Origin: Algoriphagus aquimarinus | GTDB taxonomy: Bacteria > Bacteroidota > Bacteroidia > Cytophagales > Cyclobacteriaceae | Length of the DNA stretch: 64,000 nt | NCBI RefSeq assembly: GCF_007997215.1 | Contig: NZ_VORW01000002.1 | Span: 248,001 to 312,000 of the forward strand | Reading direction: 5' to 3' | In this document: piece after piece, positions 45,501-53,208 of the stretch | How the letters are laid out: each line of letters begins with the position of its first letter | How positions within the stretch are numbered: the first letter of the stretch is position 1 | The notes under the pieces: model-generated | Databases searched by the model: none | What the model was told of the DNA's origin: nothing | The model's input: the letters and a program-made list of their open reading frames with translations, nothing else | Program-made: the position numbers and the translations under genes

Positions 45501-45760
45501 ATAGCAGAAGAAATTCCTTCTATTCAAATTCTGGTGCATTGGTCGAAAAGGGGGATCATATCCGATTGAATGATATCAGGTTTTCCTATTCATTTTCAAA
45601 GGTGAATATGCCTTGGTTGCCCTTCCGCACTGCCCAACTGTACACCTATGGCAATAACCTGGGTATTCTTTGGAAAGCTTCTGATGATGCACTTGATCCC
45701 GACTACCAACTGTCAAGGCCTTTACGGTCCTTTGCGCTAGGTTTAAAACTGGACTTTTAA
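42575..45760 (+). CDS. SusC/RagA-type TonB-dependent outer-membrane transporter
   Basis: The 1061-residue protein begins at [21 protein letters not shown], a clear signal peptide, which is why the ATG at 42575 is chosen over the longer frame overlapping the TlpA-like gene. Then come a CarboxypepD_reg domain ([22 protein letters not shown]...), the plug ([35 protein letters not shown]...[26 protein letters not shown]...[29 protein letters not shown], the SusC signature) and a C-terminal beta-barrel ending [12 protein letters not shown]. It imports oligosaccharides or peptides with the SusD lipoprotein encoded downstream. The substrate is not evident, because no hydrolases are near. Confidence 0.95.
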   Translation: [1061 protein letters not shown]

Positions 45761-45880
45761 CAATAAATACTGGGTAAAAGGAGGAAATGAATTTTCTTAA
45801 TAAGGTTAGTTGAATTCAATCCAAATACCTCCCGGTCAGAATTCCTGACCACCCTTTTCCATTCCTAAAAATTAAAGAAT

Positions 45881-47197
45881 ATGAAAGCAATAAAAAATAG
45901 ATTCCTGCTACTGATAGCCTCTTTAGGGTTGATTTCCTGTGAGGGTTTTCTGGATGAAAAACCGGAAAAATCCATCTTGGTTCCCCAGACAGTAGAAGAT
46001 GTACGGGCCTTATTGGATTATTATACCAACTTGAATGACAATGCCCTGGCCGATTTTATTTTGGCAGATGATTGGGTAACCGAGGATGCAAACTGGGAAA
46101 GCCTTAGTCCATGGGAACAAAATACCTATCTCTGGAAGCAGCAGGTGTTTGAACCCTCGGAACGCTCCACAGATTACACCAAACTCTATCGTAAAATCTT
46201 TACAGCCAATGTTTCTCTGGAAGTTTTGGAAGGTTTGGGGATAGGGGCCGAGGTCAGAAGCTTACGGGGAGAGGCTTTATTTATTCGCGCTTTGGCTTAT
46301 TTCCAGTTGTCCCAGCTGTTTTTGCCTTCTCCGATGCTGGGAGGCGATGAGATTAAATTGCCGGTCAAGCTCAATCCGAATGTCAACGAGTCTTCCCAAT
46401 GGTGGCCTGTCTCAAAAGTGTTGATCCAAGTAGAGCAGGATCTGGTAGAGGCTTTTGAGTTAGTGGGATCAAGTTCCCAATTTAAAAACAGACCCAATAA
46501 GCAGGTGGTAAAAGCAGTTTTGGCTCGGCTCTATTTATACGAAGAACGGTGGGAGGATGCCTTGAATGCAGCTAACTATATACTGGAGCAGGGAACAGTA
46601 TCCTTACTGGATTACCATGAAATGGACAGCACTGCAGCTTATCCTTTTAGCTTGTTTAATTCAGAGGTAATGTATTATGGGATTACCAGTAGCTTTTCAG
46701 TGACAGCGAGTTCGGCCACCTACATCAATCCGGACTTGATGGGGAAGTATGAGGAAGGTGATTTAAGAAAACCGCTATTCTTTACGGAGTCAGGAGAAAA
46801 ACACCTTTTCAAAGGTTCCTACAATGGAGATTATAATCTATTCACAGGGATTAGCTTACCGGAGATGTACCTGAGTGGTGCAGAAGCGTTGGTCCGAATG
46901 GATAGAGTCCAGGATGGCCTGGATTTGATGGCTATTTTGGCAGAGAAGCGATATCAGTCCATGGATTTTTGGGATGGGAACCTCTCCAAAAACCCCTTGG
47001 ATTTGGTTCTGGAAGAAAGACAAAAGGAGTTGGTCTTTCGGGGTACTAGATGGATGGATATGAAGCGGCTGCATGCATTAGGGGAATTGGATGATGTTCC
47101 TACCAGAGAAATTGCAGACCAGAATTATCAATTGACAGGATCAGATAAACTGTATTTGATTCTACCTAGTTATGAATTGGAACTGGAGAATAACTAA
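45881..47197 (+). CDS. SusD/RagB-type nutrient-binding lipoprotein
   Basis: The 438-residue protein has a lipoprotein signal (FLLLIASLGLISC, Cys at 20) followed by EGFLDEKPEKSILVPQTVEDVRALLDYY, the usual SusD N terminus. TPR-like helices follow (RSLRGEALFIRALAYFQLSQLF; NKQVVKAVLARLYLYEERWEDALNAANYIL), then the C-terminal LPEMYLSGAEALVRMDRVQDGLDLMAILAEKRY and ERQKELVFRGTRWMDMKRLH. It caps the SusC barrel and binds substrate on the outer surface. It is 120 bp downstream of susC and ends just before a strong terminator. Confidence 0.95.
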   Translation: MKAIKNRFLLLIASLGLISCEGFLDEKPEKSILVPQTVEDVRALLDYYTNLNDNALADFILADDWVTEDANWESLSPWEQNTYLWKQQVFEPSERSTDYTKLYRKIFTANVSLEVLEGLGIGAEVRSLRGEALFIRALAYFQLSQLFLPSPMLGGDEIKLPVKLNPNVNESSQWWPVSKVLIQVEQDLVEAFELVGSSSQFKNRPNKQVVKAVLARLYLYEERWEDALNAANYILEQGTVSLLDYHEMDSTAAYPFSLFNSEVMYYGITSSFSVTASSATYINPDLMGKYEEGDLRKPLFFTESGEKHLFKGSYNGDYNLFTGISLPEMYLSGAEALVRMDRVQDGLDLMAILAEKRYQSMDFWDGNLSKNPLDLVLEERQKELVFRGTRWMDMKRLHALGELDDVPTREIADQNYQLTGSDKLYLILPSYELELENN

Positions 47198-47198
47198 A

Positions 47199-47227
47199 AA
47201 AGCCCGGGGTCATGAATCCCGGGCTTT
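47199..47227. terminator. Bidirectional terminator between SusD and DUF6520 genes
   Basis: A perfect 10-bp GC-rich stem (AAAGCCCGGG with CCCGGGCTTT) and a 9-nt loop lie right after the SusD stop and 15 bp before the end of the convergent DUF6520 gene; A/T runs on both sides let it serve both. Confidence 0.9.
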
Positions 47228-47241
47228 ACATATTAAACTAC

Positions 47242-47517
47242 TTAGTCAGCAGGAGGCAGTGTGCCTCTTTTAACAAAAACCTTGTCTTCATCAGGGTTGA
47301 TGGGATTTCCATTCACTGCATCATGAAGACATTCTGCATCTATCAATTGATCACAGGTATAGGTACTGGGCCCAGGAGTTATTCCTGTGACATTGTACCA
47401 TTGACCCGTAGCCTCACCGTATTGGTTCATGGCAAAATCCTTTGGACCAAACGCAAAGGCAAAAGTTGCCGCCAGCACCAAAGCGAGTGCAGGCAGCGAT
47501 TTGATTAATTTATTCAT
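47242..47517 (-). CDS. DUF6520 family small secreted protein
   Basis: The 91-residue product has a signal peptide (NKLIKSLPALALVLAATFAFAFG) and a short mature part (YGEATGQWYNVTGITPGPSTYTCDQLIDAECLHDAVNGNPINP) with a Cys pair spaced as in DUF6520 (C...  .C). Such proteins are confined to Bacteroidetes, are often encoded with MauE/DoxX-like membrane proteins and TlpA-like thioredoxins, and have no known function. It follows the MauE-like gene on the same strand at 210 bp. Confidence 0.65.
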   Translation of the reverse strand: MNKLIKSLPALALVLAATFAFAFGPKDFAMNQYGEATGQWYNVTGITPGPSTYTCDQLIDAECLHDAVNGNPINPDEDKVFVKRGTLPPAD

Positions 47518-47727
47518 CGTTATGTCCTGTTTTTTAACCCATCAAAAACAGGGAAACCGTTTAGTATCCCGAAAATACCATGTTTAGGTCCTTCGGGATG
47601 TGGATAAAGTGCCTACTCTGAAAAGGGTTTTCGGCTGCTCCCTGTTACATCACCCAGTATAGTTTGGAGTCTCCACTTCCAGACTCGGAGACAGGAGATG
47701 TAAGTAATGGGTTTGATTTAATTCTTA

Positions 47728-48177
47728 TTAGTGTAATTTTTTGGGGTGGGATAATGCCTTTTCCTGCCCCGTTTTTTTTGTTCCTGAAAGTCCTATGATG
47801 CTTATCACAATCATAAAACAGTTGAGCCAGAAATGCTCCGCCCATCCCAGTGATTCCAGAATCCCGGCACAGTTGCAGGGAACTCTGGGGAAAGCTCCCA
47901 CCCAGATCAGTCCCACATAAGTGGTGAAGACGGTGAGGAGGAGGATACTAGAGAGGTATCCCCACCATCTGCTGACCGAAAAGAGCAGGAGCAAGGCAAT
48001 CAGGAGCTCTGAGATAGGCACAGCAAATGCTAAAACCTCTGCCAACTCAGCTGGAAAGGTTTGGTTATGAAATGCCTTCCTGCTAGCTTCCCAGCGGAGG
48101 ATTTTGTCAAATCCGGTATAAGCCCACAAGAGGATCAAGAGGATACTCGGTACAGCTATTTTTTCTGGTTTTTCCAT
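47728..48177 (-). CDS. MauE/DoxX-like redox-associated membrane protein
   Basis: The 149-residue protein has four predicted membrane helices (about 8-28, 46-66, 70-92, 114-134) and the MauE-type pattern: SILLILLWAYTGFDKILRW, FAVPISELLIALLLLF and PRVPCNCAGILESLGWAEHFWLNC with Cys residues near the membrane face. MauE/DoxX proteins act in disulphide formation or electron transfer at the inner membrane. It could supply reducing power to the TlpA-like protein encoded across the SusCD genes. The start at 48177 lies well away from the divergent terpene synthase gene. Confidence 0.85.
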   Translation of the reverse strand: MEKPEKIAVPSILLILLWAYTGFDKILRWEASRKAFHNQTFPAELAEVLAFAVPISELLIALLLLFSVSRWWGYLSSILLLTVFTTYVGLIWVGAFPRVPCNCAGILESLGWAEHFWLNCFMIVISIIGLSGTKKTGQEKALSHPKKLH

Positions 48178-48476
48178 TCCTGTTTATGTAGGATAGAAAG
48201 TTGGGCATTTTAAAAAACCAGATTTCACAACCTGTGCGATAAACTTTAAAAGTGTATCAATTATACAATTTCAAGGTAGGTGGGAAAATAAATTGACTAA
48301 TTAATTGGTTTTTAGGAGTTGAGATTTTAAACTGTATTACTGTTTTTTTAATTAAAAAGGGAACTATGCAAGTTCAACAGTTGAGTCTTCAACTGAAAAG
48401 GCAACTTAAGTTAAGTGACTCCTGCAAGGAGCTTAGTAAATGGAAGTACCTATGTAATTTAACTGGAGATACGATC

Positions 48477-50030
48477 ATGAAGAGATATGATTTGGACCCT
48501 ACGTTTCTAAAGAAACTTTTCGGACTGGAAGGAAAAGTAAATATTAATGCTTTTGAAAGAGTGGGAGAGTTTTTGGAGATACAGGATGCTAAACGGAAAA
48601 CTACAATCCGCCACGCCGGTTCTGTGGAGACCGAATCCAGATTCTTAGTTGAAGGGCTGATAGGTATGTATTTTTTGGGTAATCTAACGCGACTCTACTT
48701 TCCAGGTGATGTGGTGATGGACTTTGATTCATACCAAACACAAGTTCCTAGCAAGTATGAACTCAAGGCATTAGGAGAATCAGTTTATATCAGTCTTTCT
48801 TATCAAAATGAAGAGCAACTCCTTAAGGAAATTCCGGAATTTACAGACTTTTCCAAATCCCAGATAGCAAAAGTGCGAAATGCTGATTTTGAATGGCATG
48901 CATTTACCCAGATGAATTATAGAGACAAGATTCTTCTAATAGAGGAGAAATTTCCCTCCTTCAAATATGATCTCACCAATACCGAAAAGGCAAGTTTGCT
49001 CGGCGTGAGTTATGCCACCGCAGCCCGTATAAAAAAGAGCCCTGAACTTAAGAAAGCAAGTGGAGAAAGTAAACAACTTGAAAAATTACTCAACTATCCT
49101 TTTCCCGCATATGTCCACAATGACGCAGCAGAAATTGAAGAGCTAAGTGCGTCATGGGCATTTAACTTCCATTCTTTACTACGGAGCAATGAGGAATTGG
49201 GCTATTATAAGAAACAAAAACTAAGCTATTTGTCCTCCTGTCTTTATCCTGAAATTGATTTTGATAAAGGGGTATGGATATCAAAGTTATACCTATGGCT
49301 ATTTTATCTGGATGACATGACAGACAGTTTACCTGTTGGCCAAAAGGGTGTGTTTTGGAACTATCTAATGATTGGGGTTGAAAATATTGTCAACGGAAAA
49401 CCACCGGTATTCAGTCCTTCCCGGATTTCAGTTTTTCTTAATGCATTTATGGATTTGGTAATGGATTTTAAAACGTTGGCTGCTGGAAATAAAGAATTAG
49501 TGGAAGTGGTATTTAAGGAGATTATGCTTTACCTCAGAGGGAACAAGTTAGAGTCTGAATATAAGGATCAAGGAAATCCGCCGAGCTTGGAAGAATATCA
49601 TATATCCCGTCCTTATTTCTCCGGCGGTAATCTGGCCCTCTCACTTTGCTCCTTTGAATCCGGAGATAAATTCATACGTGATGGTACAGATTGGAAGAGC
49701 ACAGAACAGCTTCGCATTTTGGGAGCCAAGCTTATCTACCTTTCAAACGATCTGATCTCCTATGCGAAGGAAGATTTTCAGGGAGATTTTATGAATTTAG
49801 TTGCACTTCTAATGCACCATGAGAGGATGGATTTCCCAACTTCTCAACAAGCAGTCCTGAATGAGCATTCTGAGACACTTGCTGAATTTATGAAGCTAGA
49901 AAGAAATTGGAGAGATGAATTCAGGCCTGAAAATAATGGAGTCTTGAAATACCTTAAGCAGATTAAATATAAGGTCGCAGGTTCGGTTCACTGGTCTCTT
50001 TCTATTTCTCCCAGGTATAAAATGCCCTGA
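48477..50030 (+). CDS. Crp/cNMP-binding domain fused to class I terpene cyclase
   Basis: Two modules occur in one frame (517 aa from ATG 48477, preceded by GGAG; an upstream ATG at 48366 adds 37 non-conserved residues). The first is Crp-like: SRFLVEGLIGMYFLGNLTRLYFPGDVVMDF (cyclic-nucleotide-binding barrel) and a helix-turn-helix TNTEKASLLGVSYATAARIKK. The second has all class I terpene synthase motifs: DDMTD (DDxxD) in YLWLFYLDDMTDSLP, an Arg in HISRPYFSGG (pyrophosphate sensor), NDLISYAKE (NDxxSxxKE) and a terminal SVHWSLSISPRY (RY pair). It should cyclise a prenyl diphosphate, possibly under control of the regulatory domain. No prenyltransferase or P450 is adjacent. The RteC genes follow on the same strand, 24 bp downstream. 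Confidence 0.85.
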   Translation: MKRYDLDPTFLKKLFGLEGKVNINAFERVGEFLEIQDAKRKTTIRHAGSVETESRFLVEGLIGMYFLGNLTRLYFPGDVVMDFDSYQTQVPSKYELKALGESVYISLSYQNEEQLLKEIPEFTDFSKSQIAKVRNADFEWHAFTQMNYRDKILLIEEKFPSFKYDLTNTEKASLLGVSYATAARIKKSPELKKASGESKQLEKLLNYPFPAYVHNDAAEIEELSASWAFNFHSLLRSNEELGYYKKQKLSYLSSCLYPEIDFDKGVWISKLYLWLFYLDDMTDSLPVGQKGVFWNYLMIGVENIVNGKPPVFSPSRISVFLNAFMDLVMDFKTLAAGNKELVEVVFKEIMLYLRGNKLESEYKDQGNPPSLEEYHISRPYFSGGNLALSLCSFESGDKFIRDGTDWKSTEQLRILGAKLIYLSNDLISYAKEDFQGDFMNLVALLMHHERMDFPTSQQAVLNEHSETLAEFMKLERNWRDEFRPENNGVLKYLKQIKYKVAGSVHWSLSISPRYKMP

Positions 50031-50054
50031 TACGGGAATCAAAATTGGTTTACT

Positions 50055-50903
50055 ATGAACATTATCGAGTTTTCTGTAGAGATACTTTCCAAATTGAAAA
50101 AGGACTTGGATATTCTAAAAATGGATGGAGAAAATAAGCTGATACAGTTTGAGTCTGCCTTTCATCTTGTTGACAGGGCGATGGATAAAATCAAGCTCTT
50201 TATGGGGAAATATGAGTTTGTCTCAGATAAAGAGGAGATAGAATTCTTCAAAAAGCATATGTCATACTTTTTAAAGGAGTCTGTTTATTTCTCTGAGCTC
50301 TTTAACATGGAGTCAGTCAAGCCATCCGGACCCGAAAGTAAAATCAGGAAATTTTACGAAAAGGAACTGACCAGTATAAAAGAATTCTTGCAAGCCAATC
50401 AAAACTTATACAATTACCTGTTGATGAAAAAGGAAAACCAGGATAGGGTGTTTTTCTTAAGGAGTTCACAGGCGCCTGTCTATAAGCCTAATTTGTTCTG
50501 GCACACGCTGGATACCAGATATTGCACGGTTTACACCTTATACTTTGCCAGGATTATGGGCACACTAGCACTCGCAGATTATATCCACGAGCAGCTTCTT
50601 ACCCTCAAAGTTTATAAAAACCCCATTGCTCAGGTGAAAAGATCCCCTTTATATTGGACGGGGAGAAAGACCGACCTAGTGGAATTGGTCTATGCTTTAA
50701 AAACATCTACAGCTGTGAACAATGGGAACGCCAGCGTTGCGGAACTAGTGACTTCAATAGGTGAAGTGTTTGGAAAGGAAATACATGATTATTACAGAAC
50801 ATTCCTTGAAATCAGATCGAGAAAGAAAAATAGGACTGTTTTTTTGAAACAATGTCAAGAGAAATTGGAAGCCTACATGGATGAATATGAGGGTAGGGAG
50901 TAA
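50055..50903 (+). CDS. rteC: RteC-family protein (copy 1)
   Basis: The 282-residue protein matches RteC, the helical two-domain regulator of CTnDOT-type conjugative transposons that activates excision genes after induction. The C-terminal signature YWTGRKTDLVELVYALKTSTAVNNGNASVAELVTSIGEVFGKEIHDYYRTFLEIRSRKKNRTVFLKQCQEKLEAYMDEY is clear, and the N-terminal part (FVSDKEEIEFFKKHMSYFLKESVYFSELF) matches too. It is followed after 97 bp by a second RteC gene. RteA/RteB, the usual two-component partners, are not in the window. It marks this region as part of an integrative conjugative element. Confidence 0.85.
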   Translation: MNIIEFSVEILSKLKKDLDILKMDGENKLIQFESAFHLVDRAMDKIKLFMGKYEFVSDKEEIEFFKKHMSYFLKESVYFSELFNMESVKPSGPESKIRKFYEKELTSIKEFLQANQNLYNYLLMKKENQDRVFFLRSSQAPVYKPNLFWHTLDTRYCTVYTLYFARIMGTLALADYIHEQLLTLKVYKNPIAQVKRSPLYWTGRKTDLVELVYALKTSTAVNNGNASVAELVTSIGEVFGKEIHDYYRTFLEIRSRKKNRTVFLKQCQEKLEAYMDEYEGRE

Positions 50904-51000
50904 CCATTAAACACTTTAAATGGGTGAATCAATTGAGAGTAAAGGGCACTGAATGATTTGAGAGGCAGGAAGGTGTCTGGCATATATAAACAAGGGGGAT

Positions 51001-51840
51001 ATGAAAGCATTTGTAGAAACGCTTTTTATGGAGATGGAGGAGTCACTGAAGCGTGTAACAAAGGAGACATTCAATGAGCTACAGAAAGTAGAAAGATGTG
51101 GCAGGGTGGTCAATGGGATATTGATTAAACTCAAAGCATTTATGTCTACTTATCAGTTTGTGAATTCAGAAGAGGAGATCTTGTTTTTCAAAGAGTATAA
51201 ACCTACGTTTTTAAAGGAACTGATCTTCTATTCTGAGCTAACCTACCTAGAGTCAAAAAAGCCTATAGGGAAAAAGGAACAAGTGAAAAATTACTACCAT
51301 CACATGATGGATCAGATGCAAGATTTTTTTGCTAGAAATCACCAGCTCTACATTTACCATCAGTTGGATAGGAGCGATCAGGATGATCTTTTATTTGTGA
51401 AAGATTCCAAGCCCGTGTCTCTGATACCTGACTATACGATTGACTTTGACCCAGAATTCTCTTCAATCAATAGCAGCAATTTAGCCAGAATAATGGCTTA
51501 TGAGGACCTTACAGAATACGTTAGGAAGAGGTTGGTCAACCTAGACTTGGGGGTGGATAATTCAGGTAAAGAAAAGGCAAGGCATGAATGGACTGATTCG
51601 AAATCTGCTCTGATAGAATTGGCCTATGCACTTCACTCTAGAGGAGCAGTAAATCATGGTAAGAGTGATGTAAAGTTGATTATTTCCATCATGGAATCTC
51701 TTTTCAATGTACAGGTGGGTAATTTTTATAGAACATTTCAGAGTATGAGAGGAAGGAAAAAAGGTAGAACGATCTTTTTGGACAGCTTAAAAGACAGTCT
51801 TGAAAAAAGAATGGATGAAACAGATATGGGGTATCATTAA
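51001..51840 (+). CDS. rteC: RteC-family protein (copy 2)
   Basis: The 279-residue protein shares the RteC layout with its neighbour: FVNSEEEILFFKEYKPTFLKELIFYSELTYLESKKPIG in the N-terminal half and EWTDSKSALIELAYALHSRGAVNHGKSDVKLIISIMESLFNVQVGNFYRTFQSMRGRKKGRTIFLDSLKDSLEKRMDE in the C-terminal half. The two are diverged paralogues, not a recent duplication. It starts 97 bp after copy 1 and is followed after 18 bp by a small membrane-protein gene, so the three probably form one operon. Confidence 0.85.
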   Translation: MKAFVETLFMEMEESLKRVTKETFNELQKVERCGRVVNGILIKLKAFMSTYQFVNSEEEILFFKEYKPTFLKELIFYSELTYLESKKPIGKKEQVKNYYHHMMDQMQDFFARNHQLYIYHQLDRSDQDDLLFVKDSKPVSLIPDYTIDFDPEFSSINSSNLARIMAYEDLTEYVRKRLVNLDLGVDNSGKEKARHEWTDSKSALIELAYALHSRGAVNHGKSDVKLIISIMESLFNVQVGNFYRTFQSMRGRKKGRTIFLDSLKDSLEKRMDETDMGYH

Positions 51841-51858
51841 TATTAACAATCTGATAGT

Positions 51859-52266
51859 ATGACTTTACAGGATATAGTAGTTTCCGTTTTGGCAATCACA
51901 TTGATGCTGTTTGGGTTTGCAATCCGTTATTGGATAGGGAAGAGACGTTTCGATCGACGAGGGCTTGGAGGATTGCAGCATTATTCCAGCTATTCCAAAG
52001 CACTTTTTATTTCAGCCCTTGAACGATTTGCTAATATTTTGAGCGTCCCGATGATACTGGGAGGAATATTCCTGTTAATGTTTTGGTGGATGTTTGTAAG
52101 AGATATTGCTTTGTCAAGAAATAAAGAAGATGTTAAAAGAAAAACAGAACATAAGACAGATCCCACAGCCCACTTCCTTATTCCTGCGGAAAAGGGCTAT
52201 GGTAAAAAGCTGATCAGCCCCATACCAACCAATTCATTCCCGTTGTCCATGAATCGATTTGTATAA
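51859..52266 (+). CDS. Small conjugative-transposon membrane protein
   Basis: The 135-residue protein has two membrane helices (about 8-26 and 62-83) with the segment RYWIGKRRFDRRGLGGLQHYSSYSKALFISALERFANIL between them. This is the signature of a short protein conserved in Bacteroidetes conjugative elements, where it is often labelled as a molybdenum transporter permease without evidence. The C-terminal tail (NKEDVKRKTEHKTDPTAH...) is variable. It follows the second RteC gene closely. Role unknown. Confidence 0.7.
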   Translation: MTLQDIVVSVLAITLMLFGFAIRYWIGKRRFDRRGLGGLQHYSSYSKALFISALERFANILSVPMILGGIFLLMFWWMFVRDIALSRNKEDVKRKTEHKTDPTAHFLIPAEKGYGKKLISPIPTNSFPLSMNRFV

Positions 52267-52385
52267 GGCTGATTTGATCATTGGAATGATGCTTAGGCTG
52301 ACCGTATTTTTAGAGTAGTTTGAAAGCTCAGGTGCCCTGATAAAAATTGGTATTGTTATTTTAACAAACTTAAAAGCATGACCAT

Positions 52386-52646
52386 TTAACGGATACCATT
52401 TCTCTTTTTTCTGGAGGAACGTTGATTTTGGCTTGTTACTTTTTCTTGCTTACTATGAGTAATTTCAGAATGCCTTGATTGGAGGTTGCTTTCTTTAGGT
52501 GTCTTTAATTCTGAATCATTTTTTCCACAAATACCTTTGATAAGTTCTTCTGTAAAGTCACTTTCTCGACCGAAAGATGTAAGCGGATTTGCGTCAGAAT
52601 CTATTCTTTCCTCCCTGTTTACCTTTTCTATTTCTTGCCTTTTCAT
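52386..52646 (-). CDS. Small charged hypothetical protein
   Basis: The 86-residue protein is highly charged and Ser/Glu/Lys-rich (MKRQEIEKVNREERIDSDANPLTSFG...), with a basic C-terminal tail (QRSSRKKRNGIR) and no hydrophobic core. It is likely disordered. It lies 25 bp downstream of the 93-aa gene on the same strand, so the two probably form an operon divergent from the cargo/mob genes. Families of this composition occur in CTn accessory regions, but I cannot name one. Confidence 0.5.
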   Translation of the reverse strand: MKRQEIEKVNREERIDSDANPLTSFGRESDFTEELIKGICGKNDSELKTPKESNLQSRHSEITHSKQEKVTSQNQRSSRKKRNGIR

Positions 52647-52671
52647 ATACTAGGTGGTTTTGGGGTTTAGG

Positions 52672-52953
52672 CTAATCCTGATTTGATAATGCCTTTAGTT
52701 TAGAACCTAGCTCAGTGAGTCCTGCTTTTTCCAGACTCTCTGAGATAATGGTTTTCAGTTCCTCTTCTGACTCTTTGGAAATCCGGATTGCAGGATTTCC
52801 TGATTCTGGTTTTTGTTCCATACCTCTTGTAATTACTTCTGTTAAAAGTAGAACGGTTTTGCGGGGGATTTTCAGATCGATTTTTACAATGTCATGCATC
52901 CCTGGCACTGCTAGTAGGGTTTCGTAAATCGTTTCAAGTGATGTAGTGGACAT
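52672..52953 (-). CDS. Small conjugative-element protein
   Basis: The 93-residue protein reads LETIYETLLAVPGMHDIVKIDLKIPRKTVLLLTEVITRGME and ends SEEELKTIISESLEKAGLTELGSKLKALSNQD. It is a compact helical protein of a type I recall in Bacteroidetes conjugative elements near mob genes. It diverges from the next gene rightwards, and the left copy of the 33-bp direct repeat sits 62 bp upstream of its start. In an element without the cargo it would face the mob operon directly. Function not known. Confidence 0.5.
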   Translation of the reverse strand: MSTTSLETIYETLLAVPGMHDIVKIDLKIPRKTVLLLTEVITRGMEQKPESGNPAIRISKESEEELKTIISESLEKAGLTELGSKLKALSNQD

Positions 52954-53014
52954 AGTTTTATTGGTTTTGTTGTAACAATATTTATTGAGCTAAATCTACT
53001 TTGAACCAATGACT

Positions 53015-53047
53015 TGAGCCTATTTAGAAATTGATCAGGATAGGTAA
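53015..53047. repeat. 33-bp direct repeat, left copy
   Basis: Runs from TGAGCCTATTTAG to GATCAGGATAGGTAA and is identical over 33 bp, in the same orientation, to 61195-61227. The two copies enclose the 8.2 kb cargo. An internal CCTAT...ATAGG dyad is present. Confidence 0.9.
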
Positions 53048-53208
53048 ATGTATAAAGACTCATTTATGGTATTGCACAAATTCTAAATTCCTTCCAAATT
53101 CAATGCTTACTTTGAGTCTTATGAAATCGAGCATTTAGCAGGAGACACACGGAGGTAATCATCAGAAATGCGAGATTCCATCTGACCATTTAAAAAATAT
53201 ATAGACAG

